Of a stretch of 64,000 bases of DNA, positions 11,218 to 21,691 are shown piece by piece. Origin of the DNA: Volutella citrinella (Eukaryota; Ascomycota; Sordariomycetes; Hypocreales; Nectriaceae); the NCBI GenBank assembly GCA_034401135.1, contig JAWZSP010000003.1, forward strand, positions 3,348,001-3,412,000, in the 5' to 3' direction. Made by a program: the position numbers and the translations under genes. The notes under the pieces were generated by a model, which saw only the letters and a program-made list of their open reading frames with translations, did not search any database and had not been told where the DNA came from. Position 1 is the first letter of the stretch. Every line of letters starts with the position of its first letter.

Positions 11218-12116
11218 GTTTGTCGAGGTGTGAGGCGGACAGTCGTGAGAAATACGAGTCCCAAAGGCCGAGCAGCGGCCAAGCTACGTCTACAAGACCG
11301 CAGCGCAAGTGAGTTATCCGAGGTATTTCCCAGATGAATGCTTAAACTGTGTTGATATGGCGCAGGGCTTGAGGCGACGATGGTCAGAGTGGGAGAAGTC
11401 GTTGTGAAGATTCGATGTGGGGCACTTGAGGTCAAGATTTTAGTGGGCGATGTCTCTGGCGGCTTGGAGCGGTAGCGTTTGTTCAGGAACCACCATAGAA
11501 ACCTCTATTTCAGTTGCCTCGCCCCTAGACAGATGAATGGAATTGGGAAAAATAAAATAAAAATTAAGAGAATACAATGAATCCAGAAATGGTGTTTCTT
11601 TGCAGATTTTATAAGCTTAGACGTAGATGATGGTAGTGTGGTGGTGATCTGTTTCTGCTTCAATCTCGTAGCGGACGAGAATGGTGAGTCGCACAACGCC
11701 AAACTCAGACTAAGAGCATTGTTCTAGTTGTACATATGACCGCTGTTTCTACGATTTTGATATGGAGAATGTTTCTGTGAGGCTTATTTCCTAGCTGTAA
11801 AACGCCGAGCAGATGCTAGCAGCTTAACCCAGTAGTCCTCGAGAAGGTATGATACACAGCAGACCAGCATTGGTACAGAACATGATATGTTTATCATTAT
11901 TTGGCCTCCTCAACTCCATTTTTTGGTAATAGTACAGATGTTGTACACAAAGGCTCCGTCAGAACAACCATCGCCCACGACAGAAGATCTGCCACGCCTT
12001 CGTCGAAGGAGCAGCACCCTGACTCGGCTCCAACCCGACACGATCGACTCTCGGTGTACGGTGCGGTTCGCAGATGAGGGATTTGGTTCGAATATCGGCT
12101 CGTGCAGGGCATCTCA
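11218..12116. other. Intergenic: RRP4 promoter and DMAC1-like 3' region
   Basis: About 900 bases upstream of RRP4 and downstream of the next minus-strand gene. AT-rich parts around 11500-11780 look like untranslated sequence; no gene was recognised. Confidence 0.55.
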
Positions 12117-12478
12117 TCACCTAAAGGCGCGCCAGACTCCCATCCAGACGAGGGTTAGGGAGATGCCGGTGATACCGAGCTTTCGGCTGCGCATGCCGAA
12201 CATGGACTTGCTCTGGAGGATCACCTGGCGCTGCTTTTCGAGCTGCGACATGCCCGAGAAGTAGCTGTACGCTCCGAGACCGAAGAAGGCACCGCTTCCT
12301 GCAAGGTATCAGCTCTCCAGTCAAAAAGGGTCAAGACTCGGCCGGGGTGCCAGCAGTGGGGGAGCGTACCGATGACCTTGCAAGGTAGGCAGTCCTCCTC
12401 TCGGTCCTTTCGCAGGATGTCGTCGAGCTTCTCGGGCCTCTCGAGAGACTGCACAGTAGGGAGCTTGTCTGCCGCCAT
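12117..12478 (-). CDS. DMAC1-like (DUF4536) mitochondrial membrane protein
   Basis: Exons 12478-12370 and 12298-12117 (71-nt intron, GTACGC...TTGCAG) give a 96-residue protein. The diagnostic stretch is EEDCLPCKVIG followed across the splice by SGAFFGLGAYSYF: a CxxC-type Cys pair leading into a Gly-rich membrane helix, as in the family of the human distal membrane-arm assembly complex protein 1. A second hydrophobic helix (GITGISLTLVWMGVW) lies near the C-terminus. The human relative helps build the distal arm of respiratory complex I in the inner membrane; that role is inferred here from resemblance only. It shares a 255-bp upstream region with AP-3 mu. Confidence 0.8.
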
Positions 12479-12733
12479 GATGTCAAGTTGCCCGACTTGG
12501 AGGAGGACTTGAAGGAGAGTTGCGATCAGGAGCTTTCTTGATGAGCATCGGACGTTTAGTCGCGTGCTGCGGTGCGCTGATTGGTCAGGGAGAGGCGAAA
12601 TCCAGCTTAGTCATGGAACTCTGGCCCGCGCCCTCCGTTTCGTCATTGCACATTCCCACAGCGGCGCCAGGGACCGGAGCTCCAGCACAGCACAGGCACC
12701 GCCAACGTTTGTCACGAGGCGTTGGTCGTCACC
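12479..12733. promoter_or_regulatory. Divergent promoter, DMAC1-like gene / AP-3 mu
   Basis: 255 bases between two divergent starts (12478 and 12734). An inverted CCAAT box (ATTGG, 12580-12584) lies near the middle and could serve both genes through the Hap/CBF complex; that use is inference. Confidence 0.5.
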
Positions 12734-14468
12734 ATGAACGGCGTTATTGAGGCGCTGCACATCTTCGATGACAACCAGTATGTCCCCTTTACCTTGCTGC
12801 TACCTTGTCTCTCTAATTCTAGAGCCCAGGAACGCCATCCTGTCGCACACATACACCGGTCGGCCCCTCCCTGCGTCGCATCTCCTACCCCTCTACCTCG
12901 AGCATCCTACTCCTCGACCGAACCTCATCTATCTCCCCAACACGAGCCCGCCCACCCTAGTGTTCAGTCTCACGCACTCCAATCTCCTCTTCCTGGTTAC
13001 GTCTTCGGCCGAGATCGAACCCCTCCTCGTCTTCGAATTCCTCCACCGCGTCATCGACGCCTTTGAAGACTTTCTTGGTGCGCCGATCCTGGCCGTCAAG
13101 ATTGAGAACAACTACGATGTTGTCGCACAGCTGCTCACAGAGATGTGCGACGCGGGCACAGTCAGCACAACCGAGCCCAATGCGCTACGAGAAGTCGTAG
13201 AGCAAGAAGGATGGGTGGGCAAGTTTCTGGGCAGCATCACCCTCCCAGGGTATGTCTCAACGCCGACCTGCTCACAACCTCGAGGGATGGTTAGCTGAAA
13301 CTTGACCAGGAAATCACCCTTGAGCACAAACTTTTCGAATTCAAGCGCACCATCTCTGGTACCAGCGAACACGCCAGCGCTGCCGTGGAGGCGTGCAAAC
13401 GTACGACACACGTCCAACGAAATGTATGCCGACGTTGTCGAGACGCTCACGGTTACGCTGGCCCCGTCCGGCAGGCCCTTGGCGGCCTTTGCCAACGGTA
13501 CAATCGCATTCACGTCAAAGGTTTCGGGCGTGCCGGACATCATGCTGACATTGACGAGCCCCTCCGGAAAGCACAACCTCGGCAGCACTATGGCGCTCCC
13601 AGTCTTCCATCCCTGTGTGCGGCTGAACCGGTGGAAGGAGAGGCCAGGGGAACTGAGCTTCATTCCGCCAGATGGCAGATTCATCCTGGCGAGCTACGAG
13701 GTGGATCTATTACCGTTTACGAGCGGCAAGAGTGGGAGCTTGAGCTCAAATAACCTCAAGCTGCCAGTGACCATGGAGGTCAAAACAGGTCTCGGCGCAA
13801 CAGGGTCAGACTTTGAGGTGCGGTTACAGGTCACAAAAATCCCCGGTGCGCCGTCCCCCGCGTCGTCTACCAACATGGGACGGGGTGGACCAGGCCGGCT
13901 GGGAGGGCCTCATCCAGGGTCTCCAGGCGCGCCAGCCATGGACGACATCAAAGTCACCATACCTCTGCCGGCGGATGTGAGAAACCTGTCTGAAATACGA
14001 CCCAGCAAGGGCGATGCAAGCTTCAGCCCGGGCGAAAAGGTGCTGGAGTGGGTCATTCCCGCCAAGGAGATATCCAACCTGAACAGCTACTTCGGCCTAC
14101 GATGTACAGTGGTTGGCCCCCTGGCCATGGATGAAGAGAAGGATGAACTGGATCCCAGTGGGTTCGGGTTCAACACAGACTATACCTTTGACGGGCCATA
14201 CCAGAGCACACCCGCTGCCAGGTCGGAGGAGGACAAGGGCGGCTCGGGCGAGGAGAAGGACGCCAAAAGGATTACGCAAAACAAGATACTGATGCCGACA
14301 TCAGCGGCGGTCAGTTTCGCGGTCAAGGGGTGGCTGGCCAGCGGGCTCAAGGTGGAAAGCATCGTGATAGATGCACGAAAGAGCCGGGGCCTTGGAGAGG
14401 GCGTGAAGCCATACAAGGGAGTCAAGTACCTCACAGTCAGCAAAGGCGGCGTGGAGATCCGATGCTGA
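12734..14468 (+). CDS. APM3: AP-3 adaptor complex mu subunit
   Basis: Three exons, 12734-12777, 12830-13249 and 13310-14468 (introns 52 and 60 nt), give 540 residues. The start MNGVIEALHIFDDN continues across the first splice into QNAILSHTYTGRP, the N-terminal longin-like domain typical of mu chains; the acceptor used is the second AG after TTCTAG, because only that keeps the frame. After a linker the mu-homology domain begins near VETLTVTLAPSGRP and ends with the expected hydrophobic strand and Cys (SKGGVEIRC). A Gly/Pro-rich loop (MGRGGPGRLGGPHPGSPGAP) interrupts it. AP-3 carries cargo from late Golgi or endosomes to the vacuole, and the mu chain reads tyrosine sorting signals. Confidence 0.92.
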
Positions 14469-15466
14469 GGGAGGGTGGCACAGCTGCATGAATAACGCAG
14501 CATCGGAACAGGCCAACGACGGAGGGGGAGAGAGGGCAACGGGAATGAGCTGACGTGGGTGAAATAATAGAAGAAAAAACGAACCACATCCATTGATTCC
14601 ATTCGCACCTTTGGGGGTTTCCGCCTGCAACTGCCGGTGGTCTGTGAAGCCCCATGCCCAACTCCAATTACCCCATAGTTGCGTGTTAGTGCCGAGTGGA
14701 AGAGTCGAGGGGGAGTCGGGTTCCATGATGTTGGGGGTGGGGCGCCGAAGATGGCCGTATATCCTATGGACTTCCGTCGGAGGCTCGGAGATGGGTTGCC
14801 GCACGATAATTAATCGACAAGTTTCCGCGCAGAGCTCGGCAGAGGAATCGCCCGAGGGGGGCAAGCCTGGCATCTAATTAGTGCCCGCAACAGCGCAAAA
14901 AACACTGCGGCTCCCGGGTCTTGGCTCCATCCCGCGCTCGCCAGGTCCCGGCGTCCTGGAGATCCTGTCCTGTCCTGAGTGGGCGCAGCGGGCTCCAAGT
15001 TCCGCAACCCACGACGAGGCGCTCCAACCGTGGCGCGCCACAGCGCTGGCACAACAATGGACAATGGTTAGCGAGTAGTAACCCGTAATTACACGGGCAG
15101 GTCATTCGGGGGCCTGGTGCCTTGATTCCAGGTGTCAGCTGGCCCTGCAGAGTTGCCTGGGTGCTTTTCCGTCGGCGGGTTGCGCGGGTTTTGTTGAGAC
15201 ATGGAACTACTAGTACTACGTAGGTAGTAAGAAGCAAGCAATCACCACACCTCCACAGCCCGCCTGGCGGCTGCCGTTACCGCACCGCATACCACTACTA
15301 CGCTTCCCATTGAGCCGCGGCCACTCCTGTGCTACTCTCGTCCTGCTCCTCCTCCCTCTCCCTCTCCCTCTCCCACTCCTCCCCCCCTCTCTCCCCTCCC
15401 CTCTCTTGCTCCGACACACAATGCGACCGTCGCCCCGCCGCTCCTGACGCTTCAATCCCGCGTCTC
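14469..15466. promoter_or_regulatory. Intergenic with strong polypyrimidine tract upstream of MCT1
   Basis: About 1 kb with no gene. From about 15341 to 15413 the plus strand is almost purely C and T (repeated CTCCCT units). Such CT-rich tracts are common just upstream of filamentous fungal transcription starts, so this probably marks the MCT1 core promoter. Confidence 0.5.
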
Positions 15467-16884
15467 ATGAATTGTCGGCTGGCAACGTCGCCTCTGCTGC
15501 CGCTGCGGCGCCGCTGTGCTGCGGGACTCCTTCGGGCTCCGCCTCGGCCGTACCCGCTCCCGCCCAGCTCGGCGCTCCCCCGGCGATGGCGGTCCACGCA
15601 TCGCGGCGGCACCCGGACTGCCCTCTTCTTCCCAGGTAAGCACCCATATAGCAGCAGTATCATCGTCGTCGTCATCTCAAGCTTGCTCTTGTCTCGCCGT
15701 CCTTCCTCTGCGTCGGCGGTGGCGGGGCAAGTCTGGTGCGCGCGCAGGTGGGAGGGATCGCTGACGAGTGATGTGATGTCACAGGCCAGGGCGTGCAACG
15801 GGTCGGCATGCTCACCCCTTGGTTTGAAGCCTTCCCCTCGACCTCGGCCGAGATATGGGACCACATCAACGAGACGCTCGGGTACAACCTGTTCGACATC
15901 ATCCAGAATGGCCCGTCGAAGCGGCTGACGGAGACGTCCAACGCGCAGCCGGCAATCATGGCCACGTCCATCTTCATCTTACGCATCCTGGAGCGGGAGT
16001 TCAACTTCAACGTCTCCGACCACTTCGACGTCACCCTGGGCCACTCCCTCGGCGAATTCGCCGCCGTCGTAGCGGGCGGCTACATCGAGTTCGAGGACAG
16101 CCTGTACCTGGTCTCGAAGCGAGCCGACGCCATGGCCGAGGCAACGAGGCGGGCCATCGAGGACTACGGCGGCGAGTACGGCATGGTCGCCGTCATCTCA
16201 CACCCGGAGCACATGGACAGCCTGATCGCCGCCATCAACGACTTCGTGGGCGTGTCGAGCACCGGCAACAAGGCCGAGAGCATGGAGAACCGGCCGCCCA
16301 TCGAGCAGGTGCTGATCGCCAACATCAACAGCAAGAACCAGATCGTGCTGAGCGGCAACATTGAGCGCATCAAGACGCTGATTGCGCACGTGCGGCAGTT
16401 CCTGGGCGCCGACCCGCGCGCCGTGCGGCTCAAGAGCGACAGCCCCTTCCACAGCCCCATCATGAAGCCCGCCGTCGCCGTGATGCGGCGCCTGCTCGAG
16501 GAGAAGAGCCGCGTGCCGGGCCGCGAGGGCGAGGACATTGTCAGCTTCCCCGGCCGGCTGCCGTGCGTGAGCAACGTCTCGGCGCGGCCCATCTGCAGCA
16601 AGGCCGAGCTCAAGGACCTGCTGGCCCGCGGGTGCCTGGACACGGTGCGCTGGTGGGACAGCATCAAGTACCTGGACCAGGAGGGCAAGATCCGCCGCTG
16701 GGTCGGCGTCGGGCCGGGCAAGGTCGGCCGGAACCTCGTAGGCAAGGAGGTGGGCATGCGAGGCAAGGACCTGGTCAAGGGAGGGGGCGTGTGGGCCATC
16801 ACGGACCCGTCCGAGGTCGAGGAGGTGCTCAGGGGGCTCGAGGACACGGCGGGCATCATGGAGGACGACGAGCACTACGAGTGA
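15467..16884 (+). CDS. MCT1: Mitochondrial malonyl-CoA:ACP transacylase
   Basis: Exons 15467-15635 and 15785-16884 (149-nt intron, GTAAGC...TCACAG) give 422 residues. The enzyme moves malonate from CoA to mitochondrial acyl carrier protein in type II fatty-acid synthesis, the pathway that also supplies lipoate. The first 45 residues are Arg- and Leu-rich without acids (MNCRLATSPLLPLRRR), a clear targeting sequence. FFPGQGVQ is rebuilt across the splice; GHSLGEF carries the active-site Ser, SDSPFHSPIM the catalytic His, and VGVGPGKVGRNLV is the closing family motif. The start was chosen at the ATG that begins the targeting sequence; the frame is also open further upstream into the CT-rich promoter. 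Confidence 0.93.
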
Positions 16885-17789
16885 CCTCCCTGCAAAGGCA
16901 CATTGTACGAGGTTGGGGGCTTTATTCGCATGCTACGGCAAGCGGACGTCCGCGCTGTACGTTTTAAAAAGCTGGTGATTTTGACACAACTAGCGAGATT
17001 GCGATTGTTTGTTCGTACCGATATCATTGTCATGAATAGCAAAGGCACAGTTGACGCCCACTCCGTCATTCTCCCATCATGTTTGACTCCAGTGTCCCTT
17101 GTGAATGTTGTGTCCTGAAGCTGGTTACTACTGACTAGTAGTAGCTTGTCAAGATACCATCAGCCATCCACCCGGCATGTTTAGCCTACCGCCCAGTCTC
17201 CCTTCTGCAACTACGTCTCTACAAGCCGCCAACCAAAGGCTCACTACAGGCAACCCGTGTCATTCCTAGGGAATTATAGGGTAAGTTGGTGTGAAGTGGA
17301 AGCAAAAGTAGAAGAGGGGATAGTGTTCCTCTTTTGCAAGAGGTTGCTAGTAGTATTGAACGATGTGTTTTAAAATTAGGACTAGAGTCATTCATTGCTC
17401 GTCGTTGCGTATACCTCATGCTACAAGTTGGCTCCTTTGGGGCTTGTGGGTTTAGAACGATCAGTTCAAAATGAGGTATTGCCTTTGTCCCTATGTAGTC
17501 GCATTGACAGGCCAAATCATAGACCCTATGCAGCTGGTTTTTCAGGTGAGCCATCAATGGTTACTATCCTCCTTAGTAGAGTTTCGTCCTTTTAAAGCTC
17601 AGCCGATTCCAATGTTTAATTGTAGTATGGACCGATCTGTCTTTGGTGGTGCTGGTAGAGACAAAGTGGAGCTGCCATGTGGAGTGGGGGTTTGGTGTCG
17701 GAGCTCCCCCCCCTGTGTACACTCCATGTCAAACCCGCAACCGTAGAGTGTGCCGTGGTAGACTTGAGCAAGCTCTCCGCTTCACAACC
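16885..17789. other. Intergenic, no gene seen
   Basis: About 0.9 kb holding the MCT1 3' end and the TCA17 upstream region. No family resemblance in any frame. Confidence 0.6.
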
Positions 17790-18445
17790 ATGGCCACCGC
17801 GATACCCTCAATCGCCTGCCTAGGCCTCATCGGCCGCAATGTAAGTCTTGGAAACCACCACTCGTCCACCTGCTTTACCACAACCCCTCCCAAGTCCACA
17901 GGCGCTGACTCCCGCTCGCTCTCCTCGTCCAACAGAACAACCCGCTACACATCTCCATCTTCCCCTCGCACGACCCGGCCACCAACACATTTGCGCCCAT
18001 CCGCACGCCGCTGCAGTTCTCGCTGCTCCTCTCTTCCACCATCGACGTCTTCGACCTGCGCGCCAAGCACAACGCCGTCTCGGGCGTCGGCCTCTCGGGC
18101 GACTTTGGCCTGCTGCACGCCGTCGACGACCGCCTCGCCGCCTACGGCTTCGAGACCAACACGGGCGTCCGCATGGTCTGCATCGTCGACATGCGCGGCC
18201 GCCGCGTCGACGCCGGGGCCGCCGTGGCCCGCGGCGTGGGGTCCGGCCTGCGCGACGCAGACCTCAAGCCCGTCTTCAGGGCCATGCAGAACGCCTACGT
18301 GCGGCTGCTGCAGAACCCCTTTTACGACCCGGACGAGCATGCGCCGCTGGGCGGCATGGGCGGCAAGAAGATCACCAGCCGCAAGTTCACGAGCGACATG
18401 AAGGGGATAGGGGAGACGTGGACGCCGGGTGTGTCCGCGCTCTGA
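17790..18445 (+). CDS. TCA17: TRAPP-associated protein TCA17 / TRAPPC2L-like (sedlin fold)
   Basis: Exons 17790-17840 (17 codons) and 17936-18445, with a 95-nt intron (GTAAGT...CAACAG), give 186 residues. The N-terminus IACLGLIGRN joins NNPLHISIFPS across the splice, the opening strand of the longin-like sedlin fold; later FSLLLSSTIDVFDLR, YGFETNTGVRMVCIVD and LQNPFYDPDEH match the TRAPPC2L branch, where NPFY is nearly constant. These proteins attach to TRAPP complexes, the exchange factors for Ypt/Rab GTPases in Golgi and endosomal traffic. Distinguishing it from the Trs20/sedlin paralogue rests on NPFY and the overall pattern, so the branch is likely rather than certain. Convergent with AFG1 (250 bp). 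Confidence 0.85.
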
Positions 18446-18695
18446 AGACGGGTGTGGCTCTCTTGATTCATGATGACGGCATTGCATGGCGTTTGGAGTA
18501 CCTCGGCATGATGGGAAGCCCATCCAGGATTTTGATGATTCTTAGCCCTGTAGATAGATGTATCTGCTTGCAAGACAGCTGGCGGTCATTCATCATCACT
18601 TGACTTAGAGCTACCCTACCCACCCATGGTGAATAACCCCCCCGTGGGCTGGGGCTATTGTGACGTGACCCTGTGGGTTTCCCTCGAGAAATCAA

Positions 18696-20627
18696 TCACC
18701 GCCTCTCCTCCTTGCTCTCGTTCTCAAGATGCTCAACCCTCAGCTTGGACAGCCCCGCCATCTCATCCACGTCAACACTCGGCCCCATCCCCTCGCCGCT
18801 CCCCGTCCGAGGCCTCGGCAACTCCTGCTCAGCCCGTCGTGATACGGCGCCGCCCTCCCAGTGGCGTGCCTCCGGCGGCAGCGGCTGCCACCAGTCGCCC
18901 GTTCGCGCATGCCACTGCGCGCTGCAGAGTTCCCAGAGACGAGAGATGGCTCTCTTGTAGGCAAAGCGCTCGTCCTCGCCGGTGAAGGCACTCGTGTTGC
19001 CGAAATCCACCTGCTGCTTCTGCAGCCCAAAGTCTGAGTCTTGGTCGGGGTCGTATTTCGCCGTAGCGGTGCCTGTGTCGTAGTACGAGACGTTTGGGCG
19101 GAACGGCGACATTTGTTCCTGGTACACTTCTGCAATCGTCTCTGAGTAGGTGGCGTCGTCTGATTCCTCCGCGGCCCCCTTCTCGCCGGCTGCCCTGGAT
19201 GCCTTCTTCGGGAAGAATAGTGTGTCTGGTGGGTTGTGGGCTCGGATGATTAGCTTGCAACGAGCCTCGTAGAGTGCATCGAGGAACGTGATGAACCGAC
19301 GGGCCTCGTTCTTCTTGTCCCGCGTCAAGACGGGAATGTCCTCGATGATGAACGTGTGGTATGACGAAGCCATTGTGATGTAGTCCGCAGGACCAAAGCC
19401 CTCAACCAGCTCATCAAACCTCCATCGAACGAATCCTTTCAAGTGTCTCGGGGTGTGGACCTTGCGGCCATACACCACCAGTGTGGCGGGTTCCCAGAGA
19501 GGAGCATCTCCGCCAGAACATGACAGTGCTTGTGAAACGCTCGATTCCCAATGCGCATCGTCACCCTCAGACAGGAAGTAGTTGACTGGTTGCTGTCGGC
19601 GCTCTGAATCTTCTGGCGATTTGGCATCGACATCGGCATCCGCGGCGATTTCTCCCATGGTCAGCTCCTCAGACTTGGCCGCCGGGCTGTCCTTCTCCTC
19701 TCTGCGCCGCCAATCCCGGGCGCCCTCCATTTGCCAAAAATCACACCTTGCCTTGAGCACTTCGAGGAAATTCGCAAAGTCGCTGCTCTGCCCGTAGAGC
19801 TCGCCCCGCGTTTGCCGGATCCCGTCAAAGAGCTTCCGAATAAGGCCGGGCGGCGGCGCGGGAGTGTAGTCTATGCCGATGGCCTTCTGCAGCTCCTCGG
19901 GCACGCGGTTCGACGACGCGACCAGGACGCCGCCCAGCTGGAAGAAGACGATGAACAAGTTGCTGAGAATCTTGCTGGCTGCTCGATCGGGGAGCTGGAA
20001 CTCGTCCAGGAACAGGATCGGAGACTCGTCGACGAGCTTCTTGGCCATCCACAGGAGCGAGTACTCATTCTCGCTGGTTCCGCTGCCCGGGTTCGTCCTC
20101 CGGTGGTGCTCAAGCTGGGAAAAGGTGTAGAGCATAAATGTGTTGAAGTGCCATCTCCGCTTCTTTTCCGTCGGTAGCCCGTCAGCAAGGAGATCCAAGA
20201 GCATCGATTTCCCCGTCCCGACCTCACCAGAAAGGAAGAGGCCCTTTGGTGAGTTGATCTCAATCGCAGACTGATGACTCGAAAGCACTCTCGTCAGGGC
20301 TAGACTCTCCCTCCCTTCCGGGGTTGTGAGCAAGTGCTTGAAGAGTGGGTTGCGCCATATTGAGTGCGTCCGAGCTGCGAGGAACCTGCCGTCATCCTCC
20401 CCGACGTCCCCCTTTGTCTCCGTAAGTCGGGTTACCTGTCTTAGCCTCTCGCGGTATTCCGCCTGGGGAGAATAATCCTTGATGCGTAGATAAATCTTGC
20501 GGAGATGCCTGGCTAGCCGGTGTTGAGCTGGGTCCGGAGCGTACAGGCCGGTCGCCACTTGCGCCTGGTACTTGACAAGAGGGTCGGTGATTGTGACGGC
20601 GGTGGAGAATCGCCTCATGGCTGCCAA
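18696..20627 (-). CDS. AFG1: AFG1-family mitochondrial AAA ATPase
   Basis: A single uninterrupted 643-residue frame. Walker A is GEVGTGKSMLLD (about residues 135-146) and Walker B ILFLDEFQ; VLVASSNRVPEEL follows as in all AFG1/LACE1 proteins, and ITMASSYHTFIIEDIP and RRFITFLDALYE mark the C-terminal half. These inner-membrane ATPases help degrade mitochondrially encoded cytochrome oxidase subunits and clear misfolded proteins. The N-terminus (MAAMRRFSTAVTITDP) suits a short targeting sequence; initiation at the second Met (20618) is possible. It is longer than the yeast protein (about 509) because of an acidic, low-complexity insert around SPAAKSEELTMGEIAADADV and a long Ser/Pro-rich tail. 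Divergent from NUP133. Confidence 0.92.
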   Translation of the reverse strand: MAAMRRFSTAVTITDPLVKYQAQVATGLYAPDPAQHRLARHLRKIYLRIKDYSPQAEYRERLRQVTRLTETKGDVGEDDGRFLAARTHSIWRNPLFKHLLTTPEGRESLALTRVLSSHQSAIEINSPKGLFLSGEVGTGKSMLLDLLADGLPTEKKRRWHFNTFMLYTFSQLEHHRRTNPGSGTSENEYSLLWMAKKLVDESPILFLDEFQLPDRAASKILSNLFIVFFQLGGVLVASSNRVPEELQKAIGIDYTPAPPPGLIRKLFDGIRQTRGELYGQSSDFANFLEVLKARCDFWQMEGARDWRRREEKDSPAAKSEELTMGEIAADADVDAKSPEDSERRQQPVNYFLSEGDDAHWESSVSQALSCSGGDAPLWEPATLVVYGRKVHTPRHLKGFVRWRFDELVEGFGPADYITMASSYHTFIIEDIPVLTRDKKNEARRFITFLDALYEARCKLIIRAHNPPDTLFFPKKASRAAGEKGAAEESDDATYSETIAEVYQEQMSPFRPNVSYYDTGTATAKYDPDQDSDFGLQKQQVDFGNTSAFTGEDERFAYKRAISRLWELCSAQWHARTGDWWQPLPPEARHWEGGAVSRRAEQELPRPRTGSGEGMGPSVDVDEMAGLSKLRVEHLENESKEERR

Positions 20628-21691
20628 TCTATTGACGGCCGAACAGCCTACTCCTGGATTGATATGCGGCTCTGTATCTCTGTGTTGTTGGCCATGCTAT
20701 TATTGACGGGCCTTTTTCGGCGTTGGCGTCTAACTAACTACCTCACCTTGCCTCACCTTAGTCGTGCCAAGCCGCCACTTCTCTGTCACTGTGGCCGAGT
20801 TTATGCGATGATCGGATCGGAACTCAGTCGTCGTAGGCCAATGAACCTCCCAAGGAAGTGGAAACAGTTGCCTCGCTGATTTTTTAACGATTCTGCGCGC
20901 AAGCTGGGGAGCAGTGTTCTGATCGAAGACCGAGGTTAGAGAGCGTCACCACCAGCCATGCACATCGGCCAATCCTTTTGTTAGTCTGCCTGCCATGCTG
21001 CATGACCAAGGGCGCCTACTACCTCAGCTACCTCCATATTCCTGTGAACCAGCTTTGGAAGAGGGCTTGCTGCTCATTCTTGCATTTCGGATTGAAGCCG
21101 GTAATTCAATTGGCCTTCAAGCGGCTGCACACGACAGAGCTCTGGGCTGATATTCCATTGTAACGACGGGTGGCTGGCGTCGTCTGTGCAAGTGTGCGTC
21201 ACTCATTCTGGTACAAAGTACAAAGAGACCTCTTTTTTTGGGGTCAGGCACAACACCTGTGAGGTACCACCATGGTCTTGGCAACTTTCCCAGGTTGCTA
21301 TTGTCGCCGCCAGAGTGGGGCGATTTCTTCGGTAGGCCAGACGGGGTCTGTGTGAGCAAGCTGTTAGGCGCCTCCGCAAGTTACAGGGCCCAGCAGGGCC
21401 ACTGGACCAATCACAGGCCGCCAAACGTCACGGCAGCCCTGGTAGCTTGGCATCCCTCAGGCAGCATGCGGTCGCCTGCCCTGCGGTTTTGTTTTTCGCT
21501 GGGAGACCAATAGACGGATGCTTCGTCGCTCAGTCCTGCGGCATTCCATTTTCAACCTAACCACCCAACTCCTCCTCGCCAGAGCCACCGCTCACCTACC
21601 CGCAACGACCAACCCGATATGCCTCTATGAGCCCGACGGGTCGAATCCATCGCTGACGAACCCATCACCGATACCCGTGCCGCTGCCCAAA
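20628..21691. promoter_or_regulatory. Divergent AFG1 / NUP133 upstream region with four CCAAT boxes
   Basis: About 1.06 kb between divergent starts, with no gene. CCAAT occurs at 20838-20842, 20969-20973, 21407-21411 and 21507-21511, all on the plus strand. Four in 1 kb is suggestive of Hap-complex input, but chance cannot be excluded. Confidence 0.45.

Noticed and set aside
8190..16884. Biosynthetic gene cluster built from aldehyde dehydrogenase and malonyl transferase
   Set aside because: The malonyl transferase is the stand-alone mitochondrial type, and the genes between (RRP4, AP-3 mu) are housekeeping.
21518..21691. 58-codon N-terminal extension of NUP133
   Set aside because: Not basic or acidic like pore-protein tails, and the ATG at 21692 is followed by typical sequence; left out of the model.
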